52,177 bases of DNA from an uncultured Hungatella sp. (GCA_910588325.1 CAJUPP010000017.1:1-52177); one strand, 5' to 3'; counted from the stretch's first letter, positions 34,244 through 43,534 are shown. A program made the numbers and translations. The notes: generated from the sequence alone by a model not told the origin.

Positions 34244-35095
34244 GTGGGACTGATTTTGGAAATGCTGTCTTATCCTTTTTTGGTGCGGGCGGTTGTAGGA
34301 GGAGTTTTGGTGTCTCTGTGCGCCTCCCTTTTGGGCGTGAGCCTGGTACTGAAACGGTACTCTATGATTGGAGACGGTCTGTCCCATGTATCGTTCGGCT
34401 CACTGTCAGTGGCTTTGGCTTTGGGGTGGTCGCCTTTAAAGGTGTCGATTCCTGTGGTGATTCTTGCGGCATTCTTTCTCCTCAGGATTACCGAGAATGG
34501 AAAATTGAAAAGCGATGCGGCCATTGCCATGATTTCCGCCAGCGCCCTGGCAATCGGAATTGTGGCAACATCCCTGACAACAGGGATGACAACAGATGTC
34601 AGCAGTTATATGTTTGGAAGCATTCTGGCCATGAGCCCCTCCGATGTAGGACTGTCGGCAGGACTTTCTCTGGTAGTTCTGGGACTTTTTTTGATTTGCT
34701 ATAATAAAGTGTTTGCGGTTACTTTTGATGAAAGCTTTGCCAAGGCTACAGGAGTCAATGTATCTCTGTATAATGTTCTGATTGCAGTACTGACGGCAGT
34801 GACTATTGTCCTGGGAATGCGGATGATGGGGGCGATGCTGATCTCCAGCCTGATTATTTTTCCGGCGCTGACATCCATGAGAATATTTAAAAGCTTTCGC
34901 AGTGTGGTATGGTCCTCAGGAATTCTGTCGGTGATCTGTTTCTGTATCGGAATGGCCGCTTCTTATAAATATTCCACACCGGCAGGGGCAACGGTGGTTT
35001 TGGTGAATCTGGCAGCGTTTTTTTTGTTCGGCATGGGAAATATCTTACAGCGCCTGGCAGGTACGGGAAGGACAACGGCCAGATGCGGCTCTTAG
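34244..35095 (+). CDS. znuB: Zinc ABC transporter permease (ZnuB-like)
   Basis: A 283-residue permease of the ABC-3 family with about eight or nine membrane helices. YSMIGDGLSHVSFG is the typical cytoplasmic coupling motif and MRMMGAMLISSLIIFPALTS is conserved. It starts with GTG immediately after the znuC TAA, behind GGGAGGTGAGG. The three genes form one zinc/manganese-uptake operon; zinc is favoured by the His-rich binding protein. Confidence 0.92.
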   Translation: MGLILEMLSYPFLVRAVVGGVLVSLCASLLGVSLVLKRYSMIGDGLSHVSFGSLSVALALGWSPLKVSIPVVILAAFFLLRITENGKLKSDAAIAMISASALAIGIVATSLTTGMTTDVSSYMFGSILAMSPSDVGLSAGLSLVVLGLFLICYNKVFAVTFDESFAKATGVNVSLYNVLIAVLTAVTIVLGMRMMGAMLISSLIIFPALTSMRIFKSFRSVVWSSGILSVICFCIGMAASYKYSTPAGATVVLVNLAAFFLFGMGNILQRLAGTGRTTARCGS

Positions 35096-35176
35096 GACTG
35101 CCTTGCGGCAGGCTTAAAAAAGCCGGCAGGCGGCCCGCGGGGGCATGTACATTTCCATAAATGGGAGGAAAAAGAA

Positions 35177-36538
35177 ATGGAACGAAAGTCAGGGGGCGGG
35201 AAGGTGAAAAGGCGGCTGCTATCCCAGACCCAATACATTGCATACGGATTTTTTATTTTGATTTTAATCGGAACCGGTCTTTTGATGCTGCCTTTTGCCA
35301 GCAGGTCAGGGGAAAGCATGGGATTTATAGACGCGCTGTTTACCGCTACCAGCGCCTCCTGCGTGACCGGACTGGTGGTGGCGGATACCTGGAGCCAGTG
35401 GACTTTATTCGGACAGATAGTTGTCATCTGCCTGATTCAGATTGGCGGTCTGGGCTTTATCACCATCGGCGTGTTTGTGTCCATTGTTCTCAGGAGAAAA
35501 ATCGGCCTGAGGCAGAGGGGGCTTATGCAGGAAAGCACCAGTGCCCTTCAGATCGGAGGAATCGTCAGGCTGGCAAAAAAGATTGTTCTGGGGACCTGTT
35601 TTTTTGAAGGGGTGGGAGCTTTGCTTTTGTCCATACGGTTTGTGCCTCAATATGGATTGTTTAAAGGCGTTTTTTACGGGATCTTTCACGCGGTTTCAGC
35701 CTTCTGCAACGCAGGCTTTGACCTGATGGGGCATCAGCAGCCCTACAATTCTTTGTCGTTTTACTATGATGACTGGCTGGTGAACGGGGTGGTTATGCTG
35801 CTGATTATCATCGGCGGTATCGGATTTATCGTGTGGGATGATCTATACCGGAATAAATGGCATGTGCGCAAGTATCTCCTTCAGACAAAGGTGGTGCTGT
35901 TAACCACAATGGTTCTGGTTTTTGGAGGAGGGCTTTTGTTCTACCTTCTGGAGAGAAACAGGCTGATTGCAGACATGAGCGTTGGCGGGAAGATACTGAC
36001 CTCCCTGTTCAGCTCCGTGACGGCCAGAACGGCAGGATTTAACACCGTGGATACGGCAGCCCTGTCAGACGGAAGCAAGCTTCTGACGATTATTCTCATG
36101 TTTATCGGAGGAAGCCCCGGTTCCACGGCAGGCGGCGTAAAAACCACCACGATTATGGTGCTGTTTTTATATATACATGCCAATATTAAACGTTCCTACA
36201 GCATTAATATCTTCGGAAGAAGGCTGGAGGAGGAGGCGGTAAAGCGGGCAGGAGCAATCTGCACCATTAACCTGGTCCTGGCATTGTCCGTATCTCTGAT
36301 TATTATGGCGATTCAGCCTTTGGGGATGCCGGATGTATTGTTTGAGACATTTTCAGCCATCGGCACTGCGGGAATGACAACCGGAATTACCAGGGATCTT
36401 TTGCCCCTGTCACGGCTGCTTGTGGCGTTTCTCATGTACTGCGGAAGAATCGGCAGCATGTCCTTTGCGCTGGCATTTACCCATCAGAGGCGGGTGGCAC
36501 ATATGAAGAATCCGGTGGAGACAATCAGTGTGGGATAA
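35177..36538 (+). CDS. ktrB: TrkH/KtrB-family potassium transporter
   Basis: A 453-residue ion-translocating subunit with the four-fold pore-loop layout. The selectivity-filter segments are SASCVTGL (~60), SAFCNAGFD (~178), RTAGFNTVDT (~292) and AIGTAGMTTG (~399). It works with the RCK-type gating subunit encoded next. The ribosome binding site is GGGAGG. The 81 bp before it contain a GC-rich stretch with a small stem but no clear promoter; read-through from znuB is possible. Confidence 0.93.
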   Translation: MERKSGGGKVKRRLLSQTQYIAYGFFILILIGTGLLMLPFASRSGESMGFIDALFTATSASCVTGLVVADTWSQWTLFGQIVVICLIQIGGLGFITIGVFVSIVLRRKIGLRQRGLMQESTSALQIGGIVRLAKKIVLGTCFFEGVGALLLSIRFVPQYGLFKGVFYGIFHAVSAFCNAGFDLMGHQQPYNSLSFYYDDWLVNGVVMLLIIIGGIGFIVWDDLYRNKWHVRKYLLQTKVVLLTTMVLVFGGGLLFYLLERNRLIADMSVGGKILTSLFSSVTARTAGFNTVDTAALSDGSKLLTIILMFIGGSPGSTAGGVKTTTIMVLFLYIHANIKRSYSINIFGRRLEEEAVKRAGAICTINLVLALSVSLIIMAIQPLGMPDVLFETFSAIGTAGMTTGITRDLLPLSRLLVAFLMYCGRIGSMSFALAFTHQRRVAHMKNPVETISVG

Positions 36539-36593
36539 AAATGTACTCCCAAAGGGACGGAAGAGAATAAGGAAGGAAGAGGGGAAGTAAGGA

Positions 36594-37247
36594 ATGAAAT
36601 CTATATTGATTATCGGAATGGGAAGATTTGGCCGCCATCTGTGCAAGAATCTGGCGGAGCTGGGCAATCAGATTATGATTGTGGATGAAGTGGAAGAAAA
36701 TTTAGAGGAAATGCTTCCTCTTGTAGTCAGTGCCAAGATCGGCGACTGTACCAATGAGAATGTGCTTAAAAGCCTGGGAATCGCCAATTTCGATCTTTGC
36801 TTTATCTGCATCGGTACTAATTTTCAGAGCAGCCTGGAGATTACCAGCCTGGTAAAGGAGCTGGGGGGACGGTACGTAATCAGCAAGGCGAACCGGGACA
36901 TTCATGCTAAGTTTTTGCTGAGAAACGGAGCGGACGAGGTGATTTATCCGGACAGGGATATTGCAGAAAAGCTTGCTGTGCGCCACAGCGCAAACCATGT
37001 GTTTGACTATATTGAGCTGACAGATGAATATTCCATCTATGAGATTCCGCCTCTGCCTCAGTGGGTTGGAAAAAGCCTGAAGGAGTCCGGAATACGAAAC
37101 AGGCATAATATCAGCATTCTGGGGACGAAACGGGAAGGGAAGGCCAAGCTGATGCCTTCTCCGGACTATGTGATTAAGGGAGATGAGCATCTGATGGCCA
37201 TCGGGAAGAAAGCGGATATTGACAGGATATTGAAGGCGTTGAAGTAG
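36594..37247 (+). CDS. ktrA: KtrA/TrkA-family potassium channel gating subunit
   Basis: A 217-residue peripheral regulator with an N-terminal RCK_N Rossmann domain (GMGRFGRHL, with acidic VDE after strand 2) and a C-terminal RCK_C domain from ~135. It binds ATP/ADP and, in characterised relatives, cyclic di-AMP. It forms the octameric ring under KtrB. It lies 55 bp after ktrB behind GGAAGAGGGG. Confidence 0.93.
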   Translation: MKSILIIGMGRFGRHLCKNLAELGNQIMIVDEVEENLEEMLPLVVSAKIGDCTNENVLKSLGIANFDLCFICIGTNFQSSLEITSLVKELGGRYVISKANRDIHAKFLLRNGADEVIYPDRDIAEKLAVRHSANHVFDYIELTDEYSIYEIPPLPQWVGKSLKESGIRNRHNISILGTKREGKAKLMPSPDYVIKGDEHLMAIGKKADIDRILKALK

Positions 37248-37276
37248 ATTATATGTTGAATCTGTAATTTAAAAGA

Positions 37277-37301
37277 ACGGCGGCAATGTATCTGCCGCCG
37301 T
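37277..37301. terminator. GC-rich hairpin after ktrA
   Basis: ACGGCGGCA (37277-37285) pairs with TGCCGCCGT (37293-37301) with a 7-nt loop. No T-run follows directly; it is part of the double hairpin between convergent genes. Confidence 0.55.
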
Positions 37302-37313
37302 TAGTGTACTACG

Positions 37314-37355
37314 GGCCTGTTAGTTGCCGCCAATCTGGCTGACAGGTCTTTTTTT
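37314..37355 (+). terminator. Terminator with T-run after ktrA
   Basis: GGCCTGT (37314-37320) pairs with ACAGGTC (37342-37348) with one G-U. Seven T follow (37349-37355), which run into the stop codon of the convergent NhaC-family gene. Confidence 0.55.
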
Positions 37356-38979
37356 ATTTATTTTCGTCAACCTGGTTCCCCATAGATTTCATTACAAAGA
37401 TTACTCCCAGCATCAACACGATACCTACAGGAAGGGCTATCCAGGCAGTCTGGACGAAGCCGGCGACGATGTAGGTGACAAAGGATACCACAGCAGCGGT
37501 GATGGCATAGGGCAGCTGGGTGGTGACATGGTTTACATGCTCGCACTGGGCGCCTGCGGATGCCATGATGGTGGTGTCGGATATAGGTGAGCAGTGATCG
37601 CCGCAGACAGCACCTGCCATACATGCGGAGATGGAGATAATCATCAGCTGCGGGTTGCTGTTTTCAAATACGGCGACAACAATGGGGATCAGGATTCCGA
37701 AGGTTCCCCAGGAGGTTCCGGTGGCAAATGCCAGGAAACACCCCACCACAAAGATGATGGCAGGCAGGAAGTTGATAAGCCCGCCGGCGCTGCTTTCCAC
37801 CAGCCCTGCCACGTATACGTCGGCTCCCAGGCTGTCGGTCATGGCCTTTAAGGTCCAGGCAAAGGTCAGAATCAGGATGGCCGGAACCATAGCTTTAAAG
37901 CCTTCAGGAATACATGCCATGCAGTCCGAGAAGCTTAAGACACGGCGGATCTGGTAGAGGATAATGGTAATAACAAGTCCGAAGAAGCTGCCGAATGTCA
38001 ATCCCAGAGAAGCATCGGAATTGGAGAATGCAGTCACAAAATCGGTTCCGGAGAAGAAATCGCCGGTGTACAGCATGCCGATGACGCAGCAGATGATCAG
38101 GCTGATAATGGGAATCAGAAGGTCGATGACTTTGCCTTTGGTCTCAGTCAGCTCATCCTTTGCAAGGCCGTAAGGGCGGCCCGGGGTGGTATATAAATCG
38201 CCCTTTACCGCGTTTGATTCATGGGTTCTCATGGAGCCGAATTCCATCTTCATGATTACCATGCCGATCATCATGACAATGGTGAGAATGGCATAGAAGT
38301 TATAGGGGATGGCCCGGATGAAAATGGAGAAGCCGTCCTCCCCCTCTACAAATCCTGTAACGGCAGCAGCCCAGGAGGAGATGGGGGCAATGATGCAGAC
38401 CGGGGCAGCGGTGGCATCGATTAAGTAGGCAAGCTTGGCTCTGGAAACCTTGAATTTGTCGGTTACAGGGCGCATAACACTTCCCACGGTCAGGCAGTTA
38501 AAATAATCGTCAATGAAGATCAGGACGCCTAAGAGAATGGTAGCCAGCTGGGCGCCTACCCGGTTGTGGATCTTTTGGGCGGCGAACTGGCCGAAAGCAG
38601 CGGAACCGCCTGCCTTGTTCATAAGGCCCACCATGGTGCCCAGGATAACCAGGAATACCAGGATACCTACATTGTAGCTGTCTGACAGGACGCTGATGAT
38701 TCCATCCTCAAAAATATGGGTGATGGTGGTTTCAAACTGAAAACCGGAGTATAAAAGCCCTCCCATCAGGATTCCAACAAACAGGGAGCTGTACACTTCC
38801 TTCGTTATCAGGGCAAGGCCGATTGCCACCACAGGGGGAACCAGAGCCCAGAAGGTAGAGTACACGGCGGGAACATATTCTGCATCCCCCTCAGCTGCCA
38901 TAACAGTGATGGAGCAGGCCAGGGTCAGAAGAAGAATGGCTCCCAGAGTCAAAAACACTTTCTTTTTTGCGGGGTACAT
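37354..38979 (-). CDS. NhaC-family transporter, probably lysine transporter (LysW type)
   Basis: A 541-residue polytopic membrane protein of the NhaC Na+/H+ antiporter family. ATG 38979 follows AAAGGAGAAACG and gives MYPAKKKVFLTLG as the N-terminus; a longer open frame upstream is riboswitch RNA and not translated. Conserved stretches include FIDDYFNCLTVGSVMRPV, FATGTSWGTFGI and GDHCSPISDT, the NhaC signature. By sequence it would be called a sodium/proton antiporter. The lysine riboswitch in front argues that it moves lysine, as proposed for riboswitch-controlled NhaC paralogues (LysW). Confidence 0.85.
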   Translation of the reverse strand: MYPAKKKVFLTLGAILLLTLACSITVMAAEGDAEYVPAVYSTFWALVPPVVAIGLALITKEVYSSLFVGILMGGLLYSGFQFETTITHIFEDGIISVLSDSYNVGILVFLVILGTMVGLMNKAGGSAAFGQFAAQKIHNRVGAQLATILLGVLIFIDDYFNCLTVGSVMRPVTDKFKVSRAKLAYLIDATAAPVCIIAPISSWAAAVTGFVEGEDGFSIFIRAIPYNFYAILTIVMMIGMVIMKMEFGSMRTHESNAVKGDLYTTPGRPYGLAKDELTETKGKVIDLLIPIISLIICCVIGMLYTGDFFSGTDFVTAFSNSDASLGLTFGSFFGLVITIILYQIRRVLSFSDCMACIPEGFKAMVPAILILTFAWTLKAMTDSLGADVYVAGLVESSAGGLINFLPAIIFVVGCFLAFATGTSWGTFGILIPIVVAVFENSNPQLMIISISACMAGAVCGDHCSPISDTTIMASAGAQCEHVNHVTTQLPYAITAAVVSFVTYIVAGFVQTAWIALPVGIVLMLGVIFVMKSMGNQVDENK

Positions 38980-39012
38980 GTCGTTTCTCCTTTTTGAATT
39001 ATTTGTACATAT

Positions 39013-39060
39013 AAAAACGCCACAAACAGCTGAATCTCCGAAGAGACGCGTCTGTGGCGT
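39013..39060 (-). terminator. Attenuator terminator of the lysine riboswitch
   Basis: In the minus-strand RNA ACGCCACA (39060-39053) pairs with UGUGGCGU (39024-39017), with inner pairing around UCUUCGGAGA, and a U-run follows (to 39013). CACAGA in the 5' arm can instead pair with UCUGUG (39098-39093) at the 3' edge of the aptamer, giving an antiterminator. Confidence 0.8.
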
Positions 39061-39096
39061 ATGTTTCTGCAAAAAACACAGTGTGCCGACAACACA

Positions 39097-39271
39097 GATA
39101 GCGCTCCACATTTGTGACAGTACGATGCATATTCTGCATCGTCCCAGAAGCTTACCCGCCGGACCGGCGTAGGCCTCTTCGGCGAAATCCCCTTTCCCAG
39201 GAAACGGCGATCCGGCCTGTTGGTACTGGTAGTACCGGTTCCCTGCTACTCTTGAATTCCGCGCCTCTATC
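39097..39271 (-). ncRNA. Lysine riboswitch (L box) aptamer
   Basis: The minus-strand RNA has the L-box order: GAUAG of P1, AGAGGCGCGGAAUUCAAGAGUA, GGGAAAGGGGAUUUCGCCGAAG, CUGGGACGAUGC with UACUGUCACAAAUGUGGAGCGCUAUC closing P1. It is followed by an intrinsic terminator, so lysine should stop transcription into the transporter gene. With the flanking sites it explains the 453-bp gap between this gene and the next; a TACAAT -10 candidate lies at 39305-39310. Confidence 0.92.
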
Positions 39272-39364
39272 ATGAAAGTTTGCGGTTGTTTTTACTGATT
39301 ACGTATTGTAGCATATTTTATAAAAAAAGGGAAGAGGATTATTTCTGAACAGGCTAGGAAAACG

Positions 39365-39393
39365 TTGCTTTTTTATGTATAAACATGTAGAAT
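39365..39393 (+). promoter_or_regulatory. Promoter of the HD/TIR/nuclease/AAA operon
   Basis: TTGCTT (39365-39370), 17-bp spacer, TAGAAT (39388-39393), 40 bp before the first start codon. No second good promoter was found within the operon. Confidence 0.6.
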
Positions 39394-39432
39394 TAAAGTA
39401 AAAAAATATAAAATGACGAATGGAGGCTGTAT

Positions 39433-41475
39433 ATGGGATATTCTATGCTCAAAAATTCTGCAGGAAAAAGAAAATATACGGAATATGGTCTGGAAGCATC
39501 GGCTTTGAAATTTATCAGAGACTGCTGTGAAGATTTGCGGTTTGACCAGGAAAAGGCAAAGAGAGAGGAAACCGGAAAGAAGTTTTTGGGAAGCAGTATG
39601 GGGGCAGGGCAGATTCCCTACAATATGCAGATGGATGTAGATCGGCTGTGTCTTGAGAATGCTCTTGAACGTTTTTTGAATTCCGGGAAAAAGGAGGACG
39701 CTTTTGACGTCTATTTCTGTTATCTGGAGATGTTTGTAGGCGAGTATGAAAAGACCAGAAGAATGATAGAGCTTCTTTCGGAGTTTGAGGCTAATGGAAG
39801 CGGATTATTGATGAAGCATCGGGATCATTATTCCCATTCCGTGTATGTTTTCGCCCTTGGGCTGGCAATCTATCAGTCCAATTCCATATACAGAGATACA
39901 TATAAAAAGAAATATAATCTGACAGAGGAACACCAGGCAGCCTGTCACTATCTCCGGTATTGGGGGCTTGCCTCTCTGTTCCATGATATTGGATATCCCT
40001 TCGAACTGCCCTTTGAACAGGTTGCGTCTTATTTTGAGGCCCATGGAGAAGGGAGGGAATCCCAGCCTTTCATGGCATACCATACTCTTGAGCCCTTTAC
40101 TTCCATTGATGAAGCCGTGAAAGACAAGCTTGGAGAGCTGTATGGAGGAAAGAAGTTTGCAACTACCAATGAACTGTTTGCATATGCGCTGACCGAAAAG
40201 CTGGGGGAAGTATACGGCTGTGATGAAAAACAGATGCTTTCCTATCTGGAAGAAAAGCCCACACAGCCGGATAAGTTTAATTACTTTATGGATCACGCAT
40301 ACTTCAGCGCTACGGTTCTTTTTAAAAAGCTGTTTGAGGAGATGGAATGTGAGCTTGGGACAGAATATCTGGATTCCCTTACTGCGATTCTGATGCATAA
40401 CAGCCTGTATAAATTCTGTATTGCCAATCCCAATATGGATCCGGAGAGGCCCGGAATGCATGTCTGGTATAAGGGAAAGGGCAATATTCCGTTTCAGGCG
40501 AAGCTGCATCCTCTGGCCTACATGCTGATGCTGTGCGATGAGCTGCAGTGCTGGGACCGGACAGCTTACGGAAGGAATTCCAAAAACGAGCTGCATCCCA
40601 TGGGCTGCGCATTTGATTTTTCCGGCAACGGCATAAAGGCCGATTATCTGTTTGATGAGAAAGAGATTTCCAAGATTAACAGCTTTAAGGATGAGTATAT
40701 TGATTGGCTTTCTCGTAACAAGGAGGGAGAAAAAGCGCCTAAGCTGAAAGCGTATTCCGGCATGTACATAAAAAGCAGCAGCGGTATCTCCGGTTTCCAG
40801 GAGGATATTGAAAGAATCGTGGATCTGACGGAGATTAAGCTTACGGTTGGCACCGGGATCACGGCAAACATCCGGAACGGAAGACAGAATTATCTGTCCA
40901 GCAGTAATTTCATGAATCTGTACAATTTTGCGATGGTTCTTAACGGAAGATGGAACTGTGTGGATGCATGGAGGAATGCAAGGAAGGCGGGGCAGGAAGA
41001 AAAATTCCTTACGGACAAGGCTTTGCTGAATTCCTTTGGGGAGTCCTTCAAAGCACTTTCCCTGGAGTACAAATTGTATAATATTAACCAGGCCAAGGCT
41101 TTTGCCAGGTATCTGAATGAAATCGGATGTTTTTATACGGATAAAGCAGTGGATTTTGAACTTTTAGACGGCTTTACGAAAGAGGAGCTGCTGAAAATCG
41201 GAGTCCTTGAACATCAGAGGTGGCTGCAGGAACACACGGATATGGGGTGGGAATACGGTACGCCTGACAGGGCTGAAAGGGAGCTGGTCAGACAGCATAA
41301 GGATATGATACCTGGCTTTGATAAGAATCAGGAGGAGGTGTCTGAGGAACAGGCAAAGGAGAACTACAGACGCCTTGACAAGGAAGAGCAGGATAAGGAT
41401 ATGGATCCCATGGAGTGTATGCTGGCTATGCTGAAGCTGTTTGACGGACTTCGGATTTACCGATTGAATTTATAA
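39433..41475 (+). CDS. HD-domain phosphohydrolase fused to a C-terminal RyR domain
   Basis: A 680-residue soluble protein, first gene of the putative conflict operon. Residues ~125-375 form a large HD domain: HYSHSV (H132, H135), LFHDIGYP (H184-D185), DHAYFSATVL (H288), ILMHNS (H322) and HPLAYMLMLCDELQCWDR (D369). Such domains hydrolyse nucleotides or phosphodiesters. Residues ~590-680 match the RyR (ryanodine-receptor repeat) domain: EHQRW, GWEYG, QHKDMIPGF and DKEEQDKDMDP, ending GLRIYRL. RyR domains are thought to sense small ligands in nucleotide-based conflict systems. The region 380-590 is unassigned. The ribosome binding site is GGAGG. Confidence 0.8.
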   Translation: MGYSMLKNSAGKRKYTEYGLEASALKFIRDCCEDLRFDQEKAKREETGKKFLGSSMGAGQIPYNMQMDVDRLCLENALERFLNSGKKEDAFDVYFCYLEMFVGEYEKTRRMIELLSEFEANGSGLLMKHRDHYSHSVYVFALGLAIYQSNSIYRDTYKKKYNLTEEHQAACHYLRYWGLASLFHDIGYPFELPFEQVASYFEAHGEGRESQPFMAYHTLEPFTSIDEAVKDKLGELYGGKKFATTNELFAYALTEKLGEVYGCDEKQMLSYLEEKPTQPDKFNYFMDHAYFSATVLFKKLFEEMECELGTEYLDSLTAILMHNSLYKFCIANPNMDPERPGMHVWYKGKGNIPFQAKLHPLAYMLMLCDELQCWDRTAYGRNSKNELHPMGCAFDFSGNGIKADYLFDEKEISKINSFKDEYIDWLSRNKEGEKAPKLKAYSGMYIKSSSGISGFQEDIERIVDLTEIKLTVGTGITANIRNGRQNYLSSSNFMNLYNFAMVLNGRWNCVDAWRNARKAGQEEKFLTDKALLNSFGESFKALSLEYKLYNINQAKAFARYLNEIGCFYTDKAVDFELLDGFTKEELLKIGVLEHQRWLQEHTDMGWEYGTPDRAERELVRQHKDMIPGFDKNQEEVSEEQAKENYRRLDKEEQDKDMDPMECMLAMLKLFDGLRIYRLNL

Positions 41476-41497
41476 TCATGAAAGGAATTAAAATACG

Positions 41498-43504
41498 ATG
41501 ACAGATGAACAAAAAAGAGCCAGAAAGAAATCGGCGGAATCTGGAAACATCAGTTGGATAAAGAAAAATTGTCTGCGCACAAAAGACGATGAGGATGATT
41601 ATGTCTTTATCAGTTATAAATCGGATGATTATAAAGAAGTATTAGATGATATTGTCTACCAAGTGTGCCAAAAGTATGGACTGAGAGTATATTTTGATAC
41701 GGCTTTTGACGAGGATTCAAAGTCATGGATAGAACAATACTATGATAACATGATTAGTACAAGATGTAAGGCAATGATTGCGTTTATTGATGATGCCTAC
41801 TATTCCAGCTATGCCACATTGCTTGAAATGATGTCCAGAAAAACTGCGGCTGCAGGCGGAGATTATGAGTTTGACTCTTTGTTCTTTTTGCCGATTAATC
41901 TTGGGGCAATCCATGACATTATCAAGGATGATAACACCGGATTGGGAACAGAACGGTTTTCCAATGGCAGAATCAATACCAATGCAGAGCTGGAGCTAAG
42001 AAAGTTTAACGAGATTTTTTCTGAAATTGCTGATGTAGACCAGTTTCTGAGAAAAAGTTTATATAAAAGGGAACACGATAAGGAACTGTATAAAGAGAAA
42101 ACGAATAATCAGCCTGCTTATGGAAAAAAGTATCTGACAATTACACAGTGCCGTAAAATTATGGGAAGAGTGATACCTCGCAGTAACGATAATGATGGTA
42201 CAAATAAAGATTTCGTTGAAGTGATACATGATAAGCTTGTTAATGCAGGGATAAAATCTGTTTTTCAATATCCGGATGGAAGACTGGAGGCGGAACCGGA
42301 TTCAAAGCCGGACATAAAACCAGATTCAGAATCGGACGTAAAACCAGATGGGAAGGATAACAGGACAGGAACAAAGGATGACAAAGGTGGGACTGAGAAG
42401 CCTGTACCTCCTGCCAAAACCGGTACGGGAACTATCTCACTGAAGGATTTCCTGAAAAAATACGACAATAACACTTTTAAAAAGTCCACCTATACCAAGT
42501 TCCGGCTGGCCGGGGCGGCAGGGTATGAAAAATACGGCACGGAATATTTTAACTCGGCCTTTGACCTTGCCTGGGCCTTTGTTATGGGACTTATTGAGGA
42601 AAGAGGACAAGCCTATATAGATTCCGTGAATGCCAGACACCCGGGACTTAAAAATCCGGTATTTCTTTCACAGGAGGAATATGAGAACCACAGCGACCAG
42701 AAGAAGTACAAGCAGGTGGATGCTAAAAATGTGAGTACCTGTTATATGTACCGCCACTATGGGCAGTACCAGTGGATTGACGGGGTGTTAAAACCCAGGC
42801 TTGTGGAATTCGGTCTGCCGATGTCAGAATTTTATTTCCAGTATGTTGTCGGCAGCGAAGAAACCGGCAGCGGCGAAGAAACCAACAGCGGCAATGAAAC
42901 AGCTTGTACAGACGCCTATGGGGAAGACATCGGCGCCAGCGGAACTGGTCAGGCGGACACAGACGGGGGAACCACGAGTACTGCCGGAGACCCGGATATT
43001 ATCGCAGACCCGGACATTACCGAAGACCCGGTTATCACAGATGGCTCAGACGGCCCGGACATCATCGAAGCCCCCGACGGCAGCGACCAGTATGTGTATA
43101 CCCTGTGGGGAGAACCCCGCCAGGCCTATAAGCTTTCTGAATTGATGCATGATGTGTTTGACGTGATTGCAGGAAGGTACCCGGGGATGGTTAATGCCAT
43201 GGCAGATGACGGCAGCATTACGGCAGTTGCACGCAAGGAAGATGTGGATGAGAAGCGGCTGCCCATAAACAAGATAAATTATTTTAAGACAAAGAAGGAG
43301 CATACAGTCCAGGGGTGTCCGTACTATGTAAGTACAAGGTACAACAGGGATCAGGGAATCGGCCAGCTGAAAAAGATGCTTACGAAGTGTGAAGGCAATG
43401 ACAGGGCCTTTGTCATCAAGGCCATGCCTGGAATAAAACCCCACGGCGGTAATTCCCAGGCCGGCGGTCTTGGCGGCAAAAAAGGCATCGGTGAATTTTT
43501 ATAA
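41498..43504 (+). CDS. TIR-domain protein with acidic linkers and a duplicated C-terminal module
   Basis: A 668-residue protein. Residues ~33-145 are a TIR domain: YVFISYKSDD (strand A/BB loop), DEDSKSWIEQ, then AMIAFIDDAYYSSYATLLE with the expected catalytic glutamate at E110, as in NAD-cleaving TIRs. Two low-complexity acidic linkers (~262-310, with repeated DSKPDIKPDSE-type units, and ~452-530, with DPDI repeats) separate two related-looking modules (~355-450 and ~545-632). Both end in a Y-x3-Q-x-I-x-LK-type motif (RHYGQYQWIDGVLKPRL and TRYNRDQGIGQLKKML). The modules are not recognised. The TIR part appears more AT-rich than the C-terminus. It lies 22 bp after the HD-RyR gene. Confidence 0.78.
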   Translation: MTDEQKRARKKSAESGNISWIKKNCLRTKDDEDDYVFISYKSDDYKEVLDDIVYQVCQKYGLRVYFDTAFDEDSKSWIEQYYDNMISTRCKAMIAFIDDAYYSSYATLLEMMSRKTAAAGGDYEFDSLFFLPINLGAIHDIIKDDNTGLGTERFSNGRINTNAELELRKFNEIFSEIADVDQFLRKSLYKREHDKELYKEKTNNQPAYGKKYLTITQCRKIMGRVIPRSNDNDGTNKDFVEVIHDKLVNAGIKSVFQYPDGRLEAEPDSKPDIKPDSESDVKPDGKDNRTGTKDDKGGTEKPVPPAKTGTGTISLKDFLKKYDNNTFKKSTYTKFRLAGAAGYEKYGTEYFNSAFDLAWAFVMGLIEERGQAYIDSVNARHPGLKNPVFLSQEEYENHSDQKKYKQVDAKNVSTCYMYRHYGQYQWIDGVLKPRLVEFGLPMSEFYFQYVVGSEETGSGEETNSGNETACTDAYGEDIGASGTGQADTDGGTTSTAGDPDIIADPDITEDPVITDGSDGPDIIEAPDGSDQYVYTLWGEPRQAYKLSELMHDVFDVIAGRYPGMVNAMADDGSITAVARKEDVDEKRLPINKINYFKTKKEHTVQGCPYYVSTRYNRDQGIGQLKKMLTKCEGNDRAFVIKAMPGIKPHGGNSQAGGLGGKKGIGEFL

Positions 43505-43534
43505 TAAATTTTCAGAATACCAGGAGGGATTGTT

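Noticed and set aside
39000..39273. N-terminal extension of the NhaC-family protein starting at 39273
   Set aside because: The extension is the translated lysine riboswitch and terminator; a clear ribosome binding site precedes ATG 38979.
42801..43145. Plus-strand alternative frames rich in Pro/Arg within the TIR gene
   Set aside because: They come from the repetitive acidic-linker codons read out of frame.
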